A stretch of DNA of 64,000 nucleotides from Pseudoalteromonas gelatinilytica (GCF_001641615.1 NZ_LRRU01000020.1:702525-766524); one strand, 5' to 3'. Positions 44,694-54,934 are shown, counted from the stretch's first letter. A program made the numbers and translations. The notes: generated from the sequence alone by a model not told the origin.

Positions 44694-45350
44694 ATGACAC
44701 ACCCAATCATTTCTGACTTACAACGCCGTTACACAAGTAAACGTTACGACGCTTCAAAGCACATTAGCCAAGCAGACTTAGCTGTAATTTTAGAAGCATT
44801 ACGCTTGTCGCCATCGTCTATTAATTCTCAACCATGGAAGTTTGTGGTCATTGAGTCAGAGCAAGCGAAGCAACGTTTACATGATAGTTTTGCAAATAAA
44901 TTTCAATTTAACCAAGTACATGCAAAAGCGGCTTCGCACACTATTTTATTTGCTTATAACCCAAGCTATCAACGTGCTGATTATGAAAAAGTAATTGATG
45001 CGGATATTAAGAATGGCCGCGCTAAGGCAGAAAACAAAGAGCAAGCATTTGGCGCATTCGCCTTCGTTGATTTAAATACTGACGAGCAAGGTGTTAACGC
45101 CGCTTGGACTAAAGCTCAAACCTACATTGCCTTAGGCAATACTATGCACACGGTAGCTCGTTTAGGTTTAGATTCAACACCGATGGAAGGTGTCGATAAA
45201 GACTTACTCGGTGAGCTATTCGCTGATGAGTTAGATGGTTATGTTTGTGAAGTAGCGCTTGCTATTGGTTATCACGAGCCTGAGCAAGATTATAATGCTG
45301 CATTACCAAAATCGCGTTTAGACAAAGACGCGGTAATTACTGTGGTTTAA
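44694..45350 (+). CDS. NfsB-like oxygen-insensitive NAD(P)H nitroreductase
   Basis: This 218-residue FMN-dependent enzyme reduces nitro compounds and quinones by two-electron steps. It aligns along its length with E. coli NfsB, with RRYTSKRYDASK at the start, LRLSPSSINSQPWKFVV (FMN site) near 40, and NAALPKSRLDKD at the end. I start it at ATG 44694, which follows GGGAG by six bases. Upstream in-frame TTG and ATG codons precede that ribosome site. It is divergent from a LysR gene. Confidence 0.92.
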   Translation: MTHPIISDLQRRYTSKRYDASKHISQADLAVILEALRLSPSSINSQPWKFVVIESEQAKQRLHDSFANKFQFNQVHAKAASHTILFAYNPSYQRADYEKVIDADIKNGRAKAENKEQAFGAFAFVDLNTDEQGVNAAWTKAQTYIALGNTMHTVARLGLDSTPMEGVDKDLLGELFADELDGYVCEVALAIGYHEPEQDYNAALPKSRLDKDAVITVV

Positions 45351-45359
45351 GCGCTTAGA

Positions 45360-45394
45360 AATTATGCAGGCTTTGCCTGCATAATTGTTATTTT
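45360..45394. terminator. Bidirectional terminator between nitroreductase and S66 peptidase genes
   Basis: A perfect 12-bp stem (AATTATGCAGGC and its complement) with a 3-base loop is followed by a T-rich tail on the plus strand. It separates convergent genes and lies against the S66 stop codon. Confidence 0.82.
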
Positions 45395-46431
45395 AAATCG
45401 GTTTTCACAACCACATTACTCGCCAATCCATCAGACAAATCCGCCGTTATTGTGGCAACAGCTCCATTTATTAGTGCTAAATTAGGGGCAACATGACCAA
45501 TGTCAGCATCAACGATAACCGGGAACAAATTGCCTTTAAATGCAAGTTCGATTGCTTGATATTCATCAAAGTAGCAATTGTTGTTTATTGCAGGGCTGCG
45601 ACCAAACACCACCGCATTCACATCAGTAAAAACATCATTCAACTTTAATGATAACAAACAACGTGCAAGGGCCATTGGACTGAGCTCTGCATTTTCGAGG
45701 TATAAAATTAACCCCTCTGGTGCATACTGCTTTTTAAACTCATGCAACGCATAGTAATTTGAGGGTAACAACAAGCCTAGCGTATCTAAACAGCCACCAA
45801 TTAATCGTCCAGAGACTTCAATTTGGCGTGTATCTTTATAATTGATACAGCGCCACTGACTCTGTGCGGTAAAATCAAATTGAGCATCAGGCTCGGCTTT
45901 ATAATCAATAGGCTTTTGCTGATAAAAAGGCGCAGCGACTTGATGCAGCTGCTGCTTTTCTTCAAGTGCCATGGCGTTGAAAATATCCGCTAAATAAGCA
46001 TCAGGATCATTTGGGTGAATTTGCATTAAATTAGCAGCATGCAAGGTTGCCCAGCCACAACGAGTGGTTAATGCACATGCAAACGTGCTGATATCTGAAA
46101 AACCAACTAACCATTTAGGTCTTGCTTTACTTATCGCATTAAAATCAAGAAGAGGTAAAATCTCCATGGTGAGATCCCCTCCCCAAGGAGGCATAATTGC
46201 CGCAATTGAATCATCAGTTAAATACTGCATTAGTTCTTCTGCTCGTTGCTTAGCGCTATTATGCTCTTGTCGTAAGCAGGCACCTTCAATAACGGTAAAA
46301 CCTTTAGCAGTTAAGCCACTAAGCACTGTGTCTAAGCGTCTATGAAACGCTTTATCAACACCCGATGAAAAAGCACAAATAGCTATACTATCGCCTTTGG
46401 CAAGCGGCTTAGGATATTGAATTTTAGCCAT
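45388..46431 (-). CDS. S66-family serine peptidase (LD-carboxypeptidase / MccF-like)
   Basis: This 347-residue cytoplasmic protein of the S66 family has the nucleophile Ser112 in GFSDIST, the Glu in YLENAELSP and the His in DADIGHVAP, so the Ser-Glu-His triad is complete. PPWGGDLTMEILPLLDF is typical of the MccF-like branch, while LdcA enzymes have a slightly different loop. The role is either murein tetrapeptide recycling or hydrolysis of microcin-C-like peptide-nucleotides. Length exceeds E. coli LdcA (304). It is a single-gene unit. Confidence 0.88.
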   Translation of the reverse strand: MAKIQYPKPLAKGDSIAICAFSSGVDKAFHRRLDTVLSGLTAKGFTVIEGACLRQEHNSAKQRAEELMQYLTDDSIAAIMPPWGGDLTMEILPLLDFNAISKARPKWLVGFSDISTFACALTTRCGWATLHAANLMQIHPNDPDAYLADIFNAMALEEKQQLHQVAAPFYQQKPIDYKAEPDAQFDFTAQSQWRCINYKDTRQIEVSGRLIGGCLDTLGLLLPSNYYALHEFKKQYAPEGLILYLENAELSPMALARCLLSLKLNDVFTDVNAVVFGRSPAINNNCYFDEYQAIELAFKGNLFPVIVDADIGHVAPNLALINGAVATITADLSDGLASNVVVKTDLK

Positions 46432-46500
46432 TATTACTCCTTCATTATGATTGCTAAGCGACCAACCTAGCGAATAAACTTCCCTCTGTAAACAGGCATA

Positions 46501-46531
46501 AAAAAACCGCAGTATAAAACTGCGGTTTTTA
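46501..46531 (-). terminator. Terminator after greA
   Basis: An 11-bp stem (AAAAACCGCAG with CTGCGGTTTTT) has a 7-base loop and T-rich ends on both strands. It lies 20 bases past greA and may also insulate the S66 gene. Confidence 0.88.
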
Positions 46532-46550
46532 TCAATGCTTGGTTAAGCTA

Positions 46551-47027
46551 TTAAATATACTCAACTTCAATGATTTCGTACTCGACTTCACCGTTTGGTG
46601 TTTTAATGGTAACGGCATCATCTACCTCTTTACCAATTAAGCCACGTGCGATTGGCGAGTTAACAGAGATCAGGTTGTTTTTGATATCTGCTTCATCATC
46701 ACCCACGATTTGGTAAGTTACCTCAGCGTCGGTTTCAACGTTAACGATAGTCACTGTTGTACCAAAAATAACTTTGCCAGTTTTTGGCATTTTCGTCACA
46801 TCGATGATTTGTACATTTGAAAGTTTCGCTTCAATTTCTTGAATACGACCTTCACAGAAACCTTGTTGCTCACGAGCAGCATGGTATTCAGCGTTTTCTT
46901 TCAAATCACCGTGTTCACGCGCTTCAGCGATATCAGCGATAATTTTTGGACGTGTAACTGTTTTTAATTCGTTAAGTTCCTCGCGCAGTAATGCTGCACC
47001 ACGAACCGTCATCGGAATTGATTGCAT
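46551..47027 (-). CDS. greA: Transcription elongation factor GreA
   Basis: This 158-residue factor enters the RNA polymerase secondary channel and triggers cleavage of backtracked RNA. The N-terminal coiled coil ends with the acidic tip around [24 protein letters not shown], and the C-terminal FKBP-like domain is complete. I start it at [18 protein letters not shown], which matches E. coli (MQAIPMT...). The frame extends 15 codons upstream, but that form has an unrelated N-terminus. It follows carB by about 50 bases and probably belongs to the same transcript. Confidence 0.96.
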   Translation of the reverse strand: MQSIPMTVRGAALLREELNELKTVTRPKIIADIAEAREHGDLKENAEYHAAREQQGFCEGRIQEIEAKLSNVQIIDVTKMPKTGKVIFGTTVTIVNVETDAEVTYQIVGDDEADIKNNLISVNSPIARGLIGKEVDDAVTIKTPNGEVEYEIIEVEYI

Positions 47028-47078
47028 ATTATTCTCACTTAATCCAAAGGGCGAATTGCTCGCCCCTGGCACATTTCC

Positions 47079-50000
47079 TTAGTTAATTCGCTGATGTAGT
47101 TCCTGAACTGACGTCACTTTGCTACGGTCGTCTGCTTGGTTAGCAGTACAGTTAGCAAATGCCGCGTTCAGCGTCGTTGTATAGTTAGTCTTGTGCTGTA
47201 ATGCACCACGACGTAACACCTTCGAATCTTCAATCGCTTGGCGACCTTCAGTAGTGTTTACAATGTAGCTGTATTCACCATTTTTAATTCTATCAAGAAT
47301 ATGAGGACGACCTTCGAATACTTTGTTTACGCGACGTACTGCAATGCCAGCTTCTTCAAGTGCTTTTGCAGTGCCACCTGTTGCATCTAGCTCAAAACCT
47401 AATTCAGTCATGGTTTTAGCCAGTTCAACAATACGTGGTTTGTCACTGTTGCGTACCGATAGTAACGCGCGACCACCGCGTGGTAAAGTGTTGCTTGCAC
47501 CTAATTGTGCTTTGGCGAATGCTTCGGCGAAAGTTTCACCAACACCCATTACCTCACCCGTTGAGCGCATTTCTGGGCCACGGATTGGGTCAACACCTTG
47601 GAACTTAGCAAAAGGAAGTACGACTTCTTTAACGCTGTAGTAAGGAGGAATTACTTCTTTTGTAATACCTTGGCTTGCCAGTGATTGACCCGCCATACAA
47701 CGTGCCGCTACTTTAGCAAGTGCGATACCTGTTGCTTTAGAAACAAACGGTACTGTACGTGCAGCACGTGGGTTTACTTCGATTAAGTAAACTTGACCGT
47801 CTTTCACAGCAAACTGTGTATTCATCAGACCAATTACGCCAAGCTCTAGTGCCATATCTGTCACTTGCTTACGCATTACGTCTTGTACTTCAGCTGTTAA
47901 TGAATGAGCTGGTAAAGAACATGCTGAGTCACCTGAGTGAACACCTGCTTGCTCGATGTGCTCCATAATACCACCGATGATTACTTGTTCACCGTCACAG
48001 ATAGCGTCAACGTCAACTTCGATTGCGTTATCTAAGAAGTGATCAAGTAGTACTGGCGCTTCATTTGATGCAGATACCGCTTCAGTCATGTAACGACGTA
48101 AGTCGTCTTCATCGTATACGATTTCCATCGCACGACCACCTAGTACGTACGAAGGACGTACAACCAGCGGGAAACCAATTTCAGCAGACTTAACAACCGC
48201 TTCTTCTAAAGAAGTCACTGTTGCATTTTCTGGTTGCAGAAGGTTCAGACGCTCAACAAGTTGTTGGAAACGCTCACGGTCTTCAGCACGGTCGATTGCA
48301 TCTGGAGAAGTACCAATAACTGGCACGCCATTCGCTTCTAGTGCACGCGCAAGTTTAAGTGGCGTTTGACCACCGTACTGAACGATAACACCTTTAGGCT
48401 TTTCAACACGTACGATTTCTAATACGTCTTCTAGCGTGATTGGCTCGAAGAATAAGCGATCTGATGTGTCGTAGTCAGTCGAAACAGTTTCAGGGTTACA
48501 GTTAACCATGATTGTTTCGTAGCCGTCTTCACGTAAAGCTAATGCTGCGTGAACACAGCAGTAATCGAATTCGATACCTTGACCGATACGGTTAGGGCCA
48601 CCACCGATTACCATGATTTTATCTTTGTCAGATGGATTCGCTTCACACTCTTCATCATAAGTTGAGTACATGTAAGCTGTATCTGAACTAAACTCTGCAG
48701 CACACGTATCAACGCGCTTGTATACAGGCACGATATCTAACTGGTGACGCTTTTTACGAATTTCTGCTTCAGAAACACCGGCAATTTCAGCGATACGCGC
48801 GTCAGCGAAACCTTTACGCTTAAGCTTGCGTAAGAACTCAGCATTTAAACCAGCCATACCTACTTCGCTGATTGTTGCTTCGTCTTTTAAGATGTCTTCG
48901 ATTTGCACTAGGTACCAAGGGTCAATCTTAGTGAGTTCGAAAACGTCCTCTACGCTCATACCGTGACGCATTGCATCAGCAACGTACCAAATACGCTCTG
49001 CACCTGGCTCACGTAATTCACGGATGATTTTTTCTTTTGCTTTCGGATCATCAAGAGCAACAATTGGGTTAAAGCCCGTTGCGCCTACTTCAAGACCACG
49101 TAATGCTTTATGTAGTGACTCTTGTTGGTTACGACCAATCGCCATAACCTCACCCACAGACTTCATCTGTGTTGTAAGACGGTCGTTTGAACCTGCGAAT
49201 TTTTCGAAGTTAAAACGTGGGATCTTAGTAACAACGTAGTCAATTGACGGCTCGAAAGACGCAGGTGTTTTACCGCCAGTGATGTCGTTTTGTAGCTCAT
49301 CAAGGGTGTAACCTACAGCTAGTTTTGCAGCGATTTTCGCAATTGGGAAACCCGTTGCTTTTGATGCTAGAGCAGATGAACGCGATACACGAGGATTCAT
49401 CTCGATGATAACCATACGGCCATCTACTGGGTTCACACCAAATTGTACGTTTGAACCACCTGTTTCAACACCGATTTCACGAAGTACCGCCATCGATGCA
49501 TTACGCATGATTTGGTATTCTTTATCCGTCAATGTTTGCGCTGGAGCAACCGTGATTGAGTCACCAGTATGAACACCCATAGGGTCAAAGTTTTCGATAG
49601 AACATACGATGATACAGTTGTCGTTTTTGTCACGCACAACTTCCATTTCGTATTCTTTCCAACCGATTAATGATTCGTCGATTAGAAGTTCATTTGTTGG
49701 TGATAAATCTAGACCACGCTCACAAATTTCATCAAATTCTTCTTGGTTGTATGCAACACCACCACCGGTACCACCCATCGTGAATGATGGACGAATGATA
49801 CATGGGAAACCGATGCGGCTAAGTACATCGTGCGCTTCTTCCATTGAGTGAGCGATTTCTGCACGCGGACACTCAAGGCCAATGTTTTTCATTGCTAAGT
49901 CAAAACGCTCACGGTTTTCAGCTTTATCGATTGCATCAGCAGTTGCACCGATAAGTTCAACACCATGTTTAGCCAGTACGCCGTGCTTATCTAAATCAAG

Positions 50001-50297
50001 TGCACAGTTTAATGCTGTTTGACCACCCATAGTAGGCAGTACTGCATCAGGCTTTTCTTTTTCAATGATTTTCTCTACCACTTCCCAGTGAATTGGCTCG
50101 ATGTACGTCGCATCCGCCATTTCAGGGTCAGTCATGATAGTTGCAGGGTTCGAGTTTACAAGAATTACTCGAAAGCCTTCTTCTCGTAGTGCTTTACACG
50201 CTTGTGCACCAGAGTAGTCAAATTCACAAGCTTGACCGATAACGATCGGGCCTGCGCCTAAGATAAGAATGCTTTTTATGTCGGTACGTTTTGGCAT
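47079..50297 (-). CDS. carB: Carbamoyl-phosphate synthase, large subunit
   Basis: This 1072-residue synthetase makes carbamoyl phosphate for arginine and pyrimidine synthesis from bicarbonate, ATP and ammonia delivered by CarA. It contains two homologous ATP-grasp halves (about 1-400 and 550-930), an oligomerisation domain between them, and a C-terminal MGS-like allosteric domain (about 935-1072) that binds UMP and ornithine. E. coli CarB has 1073 residues. A GGAG ribosome site precedes the ATG, 16 bases after carA. No inserted sequence or frame break is seen. Confidence 0.98.
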   Translation of the reverse strand: MPKRTDIKSILILGAGPIVIGQACEFDYSGAQACKALREEGFRVILVNSNPATIMTDPEMADATYIEPIHWEVVEKIIEKEKPDAVLPTMGGQTALNCALDLDKHGVLAKHGVELIGATADAIDKAENRERFDLAMKNIGLECPRAEIAHSMEEAHDVLSRIGFPCIIRPSFTMGGTGGGVAYNQEEFDEICERGLDLSPTNELLIDESLIGWKEYEMEVVRDKNDNCIIVCSIENFDPMGVHTGDSITVAPAQTLTDKEYQIMRNASMAVLREIGVETGGSNVQFGVNPVDGRMVIIEMNPRVSRSSALASKATGFPIAKIAAKLAVGYTLDELQNDITGGKTPASFEPSIDYVVTKIPRFNFEKFAGSNDRLTTQMKSVGEVMAIGRNQQESLHKALRGLEVGATGFNPIVALDDPKAKEKIIRELREPGAERIWYVADAMRHGMSVEDVFELTKIDPWYLVQIEDILKDEATISEVGMAGLNAEFLRKLKRKGFADARIAEIAGVSEAEIRKKRHQLDIVPVYKRVDTCAAEFSSDTAYMYSTYDEECEANPSDKDKIMVIGGGPNRIGQGIEFDYCCVHAALALREDGYETIMVNCNPETVSTDYDTSDRLFFEPITLEDVLEIVRVEKPKGVIVQYGGQTPLKLARALEANGVPVIGTSPDAIDRAEDRERFQQLVERLNLLQPENATVTSLEEAVVKSAEIGFPLVVRPSYVLGGRAMEIVYDEDDLRRYMTEAVSASNEAPVLLDHFLDNAIEVDVDAICDGEQVIIGGIMEHIEQAGVHSGDSACSLPAHSLTAEVQDVMRKQVTDMALELGVIGLMNTQFAVKDGQVYLIEVNPRAARTVPFVSKATGIALAKVAARCMAGQSLASQGITKEVIPPYYSVKEVVLPFAKFQGVDPIRGPEMRSTGEVMGVGETFAEAFAKAQLGASNTLPRGGRALLSVRNSDKPRIVELAKTMTELGFELDATGGTAKALEEAGIAVRRVNKVFEGRPHILDRIKNGEYSYIVNTTEGRQAIEDSKVLRRGALQHKTNYTTTLNAAFANCTANQADDRSKVTSVQELHQRIN

Positions 50298-50313
50298 TGT
50301 TACTCCGGTTAAA

Positions 50314-51450
50314 TTAGTTAGAACGTGCTTGCATCAAATCGATGAAGTGGTCAAATAATGGCGCCGCATCATGTGGACCTGGGCTTGCTTCTGGGTGACC
50401 TTGGAAGCTAAATGCAGGCTTATCTGTGCGGTGAATACCTTGTAGCGTGCCATCGAATAATGATACGTGAGTTGCACGTAAATTCGCTGGTAATGTTGCT
50501 TCGTCAGCTGCGAAACCGTGGTTTTGCGCTGTGATCATTACAACATTGCGGTCAAGATCTTTAACTGGGTGGTTACCACCGTGGTGACCAAACTTCATTT
50601 TCACCGTTTTAGCACCTGAGGCAAGCGCTAGTAATTGGTGACCTAAACAAATACCAAAGATTGGTGTGTCTGTTTCTAGGAAAGTTTTAATTGCTTCAAT
50701 CGCGTAGGTACACGGCTCAGGGTCGCCAGGGCCATTTGATAAGAAGATACCGTCTGGGTTTAATGCCAATACGTCTTCTGCAGATGTTTGTGCAGGAACA
50801 ACGGTTAATTTACAACCGCGGTCAACTAACATACGTAAGATATTACGTTTAACACCGAAGTCATAAGCAACAACGTGGAACTTCTCGTCTGCTGCTTCTA
50901 GCGTTTTAAAACCTGAACCTAATGTCCAGCTTGAATCACGCCACTCAAAATTTTCCTTGGTTGAGACAACTTTTGCTAAATCCATGCCTTTTAAGCCTGG
51001 GAAGGCTTGCGCAGCTTCAAGCGCTTTATTCTCATCTAACTCGTCGCCTGCAATGATACAACCATTTTGAGCGCCTTTATCACGTAAGATACGTGTTAAT
51101 TTACGAGTGTCGATGTCTGCAATACCTAAGATATTGCGTTCTTTTAAGTAATCACTTAACGATTGCTCGTTACGGAAATTACTTGCTAGCAGTGGCAAAT
51201 CACGGATCACTAGGCCTTTAGCCCAGATTTGACCCGCTTCTTCGTCTTCGCTGTTAGTACCCGTATTACCGATATGTGGGTACGTCAAAGTTACGATTTG
51301 TTCCGCGTATGAAGGGTCAGTCAAAATTTCTTGATAACCAGTCATAGACGTATTGAATACTACTTCACCGACTGACATGCCGTCAGCGCCGATTGCAGTA
51401 CCGCGAAACACTGTGCCGTCTTCTAGGACTAACAGAGCGGATTTAGTCAA
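50314..51450 (-). CDS. carA: Carbamoyl-phosphate synthase, small (glutaminase) subunit
   Basis: This 378-residue subunit hydrolyses glutamine and channels ammonia to CarB. The class I amidotransferase motif [14 protein letters not shown] carries the active-site Cys. Catalytic His and Glu lie in [14 protein letters not shown]. The start codon is TTG (51448-51450), as in E. coli carA, with GGAGG six bases upstream. Just before that ribosome site sits a strong intrinsic terminator, which is overlapped by a short leader ORF ending on the carA start. Confidence 0.97.
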   Translation of the reverse strand: MTKSALLVLEDGTVFRGTAIGADGMSVGEVVFNTSMTGYQEILTDPSYAEQIVTLTYPHIGNTGTNSEDEEAGQIWAKGLVIRDLPLLASNFRNEQSLSDYLKERNILGIADIDTRKLTRILRDKGAQNGCIIAGDELDENKALEAAQAFPGLKGMDLAKVVSTKENFEWRDSSWTLGSGFKTLEAADEKFHVVAYDFGVKRNILRMLVDRGCKLTVVPAQTSAEDVLALNPDGIFLSNGPGDPEPCTYAIEAIKTFLETDTPIFGICLGHQLLALASGAKTVKMKFGHHGGNHPVKDLDRNVVMITAQNHGFAADEATLPANLRATHVSLFDGTLQGIHRTDKPAFSFQGHPEASPGPHDAAPLFDHFIDLMQARSN

Positions 51451-51527
51451 GTTAACCTCCTAACAGTAAAAAACGGGAGTAAAGTCATTTGCTCTACTGC
51501 CCGTTTAAAGCGATTGGAAACACGCAT
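51447..51527 (-). CDS. Possible carA leader peptide (26 residues) spanning an attenuator
   Basis: The frame ATG 51527 to TGA 51447 encodes 26 residues beginning [10 protein letters not shown]. It runs straight through the terminator hairpin and its U run, and stops on TTGA, overlapping the carA start. No ribosome site is visible, so translation is uncertain. A leader translated through an attenuator is the arrangement used by the UTP-sensitive E. coli pyrBI operon. The peptide itself is not enriched enough in Arg codons (five) to claim arginine control. Confidence 0.4.
   Translation of the reverse strand: MRVSNRFKRAVEQMTLLPFFTVRRLT
51467..51506 (-). terminator. Intrinsic terminator/attenuator directly before the carA ribosome site
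   Basis: On the minus strand a long stem pairs AAACGGG and AGTAGAG with CTTTACT and CCCGTTT (one bulged C, one G-T pair, 7-base loop). Six Ts follow. The T run ends only 7 bases before GGAGG of carA, so every carA transcript must pass it. It could alternatively be read as the end of dapB mRNA, 150 bases after dapB. Confidence 0.85.
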
Positions 51528-51553
51528 TTATGAATTTTTGGCAAATTGGCGCT

Positions 51554-51559
51554 ATTCTA
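51554..51559 (-). promoter_or_regulatory. Candidate carAB -10 element
   Basis: TAGAAT on the minus strand lies about 30 bases before the leader ATG and would give a leader RNA of about 100 bases that includes the attenuator. No good -35 was found. Confidence 0.35.
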
Positions 51560-51657
51560 CAGTAATTTAGCTTTCAGATCTAATCTTAATTAATAAAATA
51601 GTAAAAATAAGCGTTATTAACGAAAAATTCACTGAAACTGCCAAAAAAGAGACTAAA

Positions 51658-52455
51658 CTACTTCAAGTCAAGCACATCTTGCATGTCATAAAGTCCAGCT
51701 GGTTTGTTTTTCAACCAGCCTGCAGCTCTTACAGCTCCTAACGCGAAGGTCATTCTTGAACTTGCTTTATGAGTTAATTCTAGCCTTTCGCCAGAAGTTG
51801 CGAAATATGCGGTGTGTTCACCTACAATATCTCCGCCTCTCATGACCGAATAACCGATTTCATTTTGCGATTTTGCGTGTTCGTCTTTGCTTCTATCAAA
51901 ACGCGCGACTTCATCATGCTGCCAGCCTTTTGCCTCAGCAATTGCTTCACCAATTGCCAATGCAGTTCCCGATGGCGCATCGATTTTATGACGATGATGA
52001 GCTTCAAATATTTCGATATCCATGTCATCGCCAAACTTCACAGCCGCAGTCTGCACTAAGTTAAGCAGTAAATTCACACCTACGCTATAGTTGCGGGCAA
52101 AAACAATCGGAATGTGTTTCGCAGCTTCATTAAGGGTATCAAGATCATCTTGGTTAAGGCCCGTAGTACCAATTACCATCGCGATATTTTTTTCGACCGC
52201 TGTTTTTAAGTGGTTGCGCATGCCTTGAGGTAAGGTGAAATCTATCAATACATCTGCATCTTTTACGTCTGTTTCTTTGCTAAATGATACATCTGCTGAA
52301 GCAGCGCTGTTTAATTGATTAACCGCTATATCTAAAAGTGGTGAGTTTTCGCGTACGTACGCGCCCGTTAATGTTGCGTCATCTTTTTTTGAGACTGCTT
52401 CTAAAAGTGCAAGTCCCATGCGGCCGTTTGCGCCAAATACACCTATGCGGTTCAT
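51658..52455 (-). CDS. dapB: 4-hydroxy-tetrahydrodipicolinate reductase
   Basis: This 265-residue enzyme reduces the DapA product with NAD(P)H in the diaminopimelate/lysine pathway. The Rossmann motif GVFGANGRMGLALLEAV is at the N-terminus. The substrate motif EAHHRHKIDAPSGTAL and the catalytic-Lys region are intact. E. coli DapB has 273 residues. Synteny dapB-carA-carB is the same as in E. coli and Pseudomonas. The 290 bases upstream, to the NhaC gene, hold no other gene or hairpin that I could support. Confidence 0.97.
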   Translation of the reverse strand: MNRIGVFGANGRMGLALLEAVSKKDDATLTGAYVRENSPLLDIAVNQLNSAASADVSFSKETDVKDADVLIDFTLPQGMRNHLKTAVEKNIAMVIGTTGLNQDDLDTLNEAAKHIPIVFARNYSVGVNLLLNLVQTAAVKFGDDMDIEIFEAHHRHKIDAPSGTALAIGEAIAEAKGWQHDEVARFDRSKDEHAKSQNEIGYSVMRGGDIVGEHTAYFATSGERLELTHKASSRMTFALGAVRAAGWLKNKPAGLYDMQDVLDLK

Positions 52456-52744
52456 ATAGTTACCTTATCTATTCTTCTTAGCTGGCTGGATTTTATCGAA
52501 AACTCATGTAATAGTCAGGTTAGCTTATAAAAAATACAGAGCTAATTTTAGATTTATTAATAGAACAACAATAATAACAGATAGTCTTTGCATTTAGCCA
52601 TCTATACATTTAAACTTCTTCCTTTGCGCCGATTTGGTCTTTGGCTTGCGGGCGCTGTTGTTGTCTTTCATTGTTTAAGACAGCGACTAAATACAGCTAA
52701 AAGAAGTGTTTGGCTGTGTTATTGGTTATCTAACGAGGAATATG

Positions 52745-54058
52745 ATGCAGCCATCATTTAATAAAACAAAAGCAAAACTTTCTTTGCTGCCGCTTTTGGT
52801 GTTTGTCGGCTTATTTTTAGGCGCTGGCTTATACTTACAGTCTCAAGGTGTCGATTACGCCTTCTATCAATTGCCTGCTCCTGTGGCAATTTTGCCAGCC
52901 ATTATGTTGGCATTTATCTTAAATAAAAATACCATCAACCACAGTGTTGAAACCTTTATTAAAGGTGCTGGCCATAGCAACATCATCACTATGTGTTTGA
53001 TTTATCTGCTTGCCGGTGCATTTTCTGCGGTTGCTGGTGCAACCGGTGGTGTTGATGCCGTTGTTAATGCCGGTTTATCACTTATTCCACCTGCTCTGTT
53101 ACTACCTGGATTATTTTTAATTGCTGCTGTTGTGTCGACTGCGATGGGCACTTCAATGGGTACTATAGGTGCGATTGGCCCGATTGCTTATGCCGTCGCC
53201 CAAAAAACAGGCATTGATCCATCTCTAATGGCAGGCACAATTGTATCCGGTGCCATGTTTGGTGATAATTTATCAATCATCTCTGACACAACAATTGCGG
53301 CAACTCGCACGCAAGGCTGTGAAATGAAAGATAAATTCCGTGAGAACTTAAAAATTGCCTTACCCGCTGCGGCATTAACTATCGGCTTGTTATTCTTCTT
53401 AACGCCTGCTGCAGAAGCTGTTGAAACGCAAGACTTTGATATTTTATTAGTATTACCTTATGCATTTATCTTAATACTCGCGGTTATGGGCTTTAATGTA
53501 TTCGTAGTACTGTTTAGCGGTATTATCTTTGCTGCACTCATGGGCTTTACTGGCAGCTATGAAGGTGCAAGCTTTGTAAAAGATGTTTATAAAGGCTTTA
53601 CGGATATGCAGGAAATCTTCTTGCTATCGATGTTTATTGGCGGTCTTTCAGAGTTTATCCGTATTAATGGTGGTCTTGATTATATTGCTAACAAAATTCA
53701 AGCAATTACAAAAATCATTGCAAAATGGCACCGTAAAGTTGCGGATCAATTAGGGATTGCAGCACTGGTTATGACCAGTAACTTATGTATCGCTAATAAT
53801 ACTGTGTCTATTATAGTTGCAGGCCCGATTGCTAAAAAACTAGCGGATGATGGTGAAATTACAGGAAAGCGTTCAGCAAGCTTACTTGATATTTTTGCTT
53901 GTGTTACGCAAGGCTCATTGCCGTATGGCGCACAAGCACTTCTACTCGGCGCAACGTTCAAAATTAGTCCGTGGGAAGTTTCTACCTCTTCTTACTACTG
54001 CTTTATTCTTGCCTTTACTGCCGTTGCAGTAATTTGCTTACGCCGAAATAAAGCATAA
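52745..54058 (+). CDS. NhaC-family Na+/H+ antiporter-like permease
   Basis: This 437-residue inner-membrane protein has about eleven to twelve helices and the NhaC-family features ATGGVDAVVNAGLSLIPPALLLPG, TAMGTSMGTIGAIGPIAYAVA and SGAMFGDNLSIISDTTIAATRTQG. I choose the second of two adjacent ATGs (52745) for its 5-base spacing to GAGGA; the frame also opens at GTG 52706. Family members exchange Na+ for H+ or malate/lactate, so the exact exchange is not certain. The gene is divergent from dapB. Confidence 0.9.
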   Translation: MQPSFNKTKAKLSLLPLLVFVGLFLGAGLYLQSQGVDYAFYQLPAPVAILPAIMLAFILNKNTINHSVETFIKGAGHSNIITMCLIYLLAGAFSAVAGATGGVDAVVNAGLSLIPPALLLPGLFLIAAVVSTAMGTSMGTIGAIGPIAYAVAQKTGIDPSLMAGTIVSGAMFGDNLSIISDTTIAATRTQGCEMKDKFRENLKIALPAAALTIGLLFFLTPAAEAVETQDFDILLVLPYAFILILAVMGFNVFVVLFSGIIFAALMGFTGSYEGASFVKDVYKGFTDMQEIFLLSMFIGGLSEFIRINGGLDYIANKIQAITKIIAKWHRKVADQLGIAALVMTSNLCIANNTVSIIVAGPIAKKLADDGEITGKRSASLLDIFACVTQGSLPYGAQALLLGATFKISPWEVSTSSYYCFILAFTAVAVICLRRNKA

Positions 54059-54078
54059 GTTAAATAATTTTTTCTCTC

Positions 54079-54111
54079 GATACGCCCAAATATGGGCGTA
54101 TCTGCTATAAT
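54079..54111 (+). promoter_or_regulatory. Extended -10 promoter with overlapping palindrome upstream of the Tsx-like gene
   Basis: TGCTATAAT (54103-54111) is a perfect extended -10 element. Immediately upstream lies an inverted repeat with 9-bp arms (GATACGCCC and GGGCGTATC, 54079-54102, 6-base centre), occupying the place of the -35. With no T run it is a poor terminator for the preceding gene, so an operator for an unknown regulator is more likely. Confidence 0.55.
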
Positions 54112-54151
54112 CCTGTCTTTATATCCCCCATTACACCATCAATATTGAGAT

Positions 54152-54934
54152 ATGAACTTGAAAAAGATCCTTTCTGTTGCTGCGCTTTGTGCAGTAAGTA
54201 CTTCGAGCTATGCCGCTAATTGGAGCTCTACGCAATTACACGTTAATAACGGTGAACACAAAAATCCGTTTTCATTAACTAAGTCAAATACCACAGTTGT
54301 ATCACTACAGCATGCGTCTGGTTATGACTATGGCGACAACTTCTTTTTTATTGATTACAGCAATGACGACCGTCAAGATGGCTATCAAGATAAAGACTTT
54401 TACGGTGAGTGGTATTCAACATTTAGCTTATCAAAAATTTCTGGCAGTGATTTCTCATACGGGGCAATTGCTGATGTAGGTTTAACGGCAGGTTTTAATG
54501 CTGCGGGTGATTCAAAAGTTCTTAAGTATTTACCAGGTGTAAAACTTAGCTGGCAAGCACCGGGCTTCAGCTTTTTATCTACTTTATTTACCGCTTACAT
54601 CGATGACAGTGAAGGCGTAGCACGTGGTGGTGCACCTACTGAAACAAACAGCTGGATGATTGATGTTGCTTGGGGCTACCCATTCACTATTGGTTCTCAA
54701 AAGTTCAACGTAACAGGCCATGTTGAATACATTGCTGAACGTGAAAATGAGTTTGGCGAAGATGTTAACGCATGGATTTTAGCGCAGCCAATCGTTACTT
54801 GGGACTTAGGTCATGCAATGAGCATGAAAGAAAATACCCTGCTACTTGGCATTGAGTGGCAATATTGGCACAACAAACTAGGTACAGACACAACTGAGTC
54901 AGTACCACAGCTTCACGTTGAGTGGACGTTCTAA
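54152..54934 (+). CDS. Tsx-like nucleoside-specific outer-membrane channel
   Basis: This 260-residue outer-membrane protein has a signal peptide ending SSYA (residue 21) and a beta-barrel of about twelve strands of the Tsx/OmpK channel family (Channel_Tsx). It ends in Phe (VPQLHVEWTF), as barrel proteins do. Family members admit nucleosides or serve as phage receptors. The substrate is inferred. Its stop codon overlaps a tandem 7-bp repeat, which is followed by a terminator. Confidence 0.88.
   Translation: MNLKKILSVAALCAVSTSSYAANWSSTQLHVNNGEHKNPFSLTKSNTTVVSLQHASGYDYGDNFFFIDYSNDDRQDGYQDKDFYGEWYSTFSLSKISGSDFSYGAIADVGLTAGFNAAGDSKVLKYLPGVKLSWQAPGFSFLSTLFTAYIDDSEGVARGGAPTETNSWMIDVAWGYPFTIGSQKFNVTGHVEYIAERENEFGEDVNAWILAQPIVTWDLGHAMSMKENTLLLGIEWQYWHNKLGTDTTESVPQLHVEWTF

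Noticed and set aside
47028..47072. Extended GreA start 15 codons upstream
   Set aside because: GreA of E. coli starts with the equivalent of MQSIPMT, and the extension shows no family conservation.
54079..54102. Terminator for the NhaC-type gene
   Set aside because: The stem is good, but neither strand has a T run, and it directly abuts an extended -10 promoter, so an operator is more likely.
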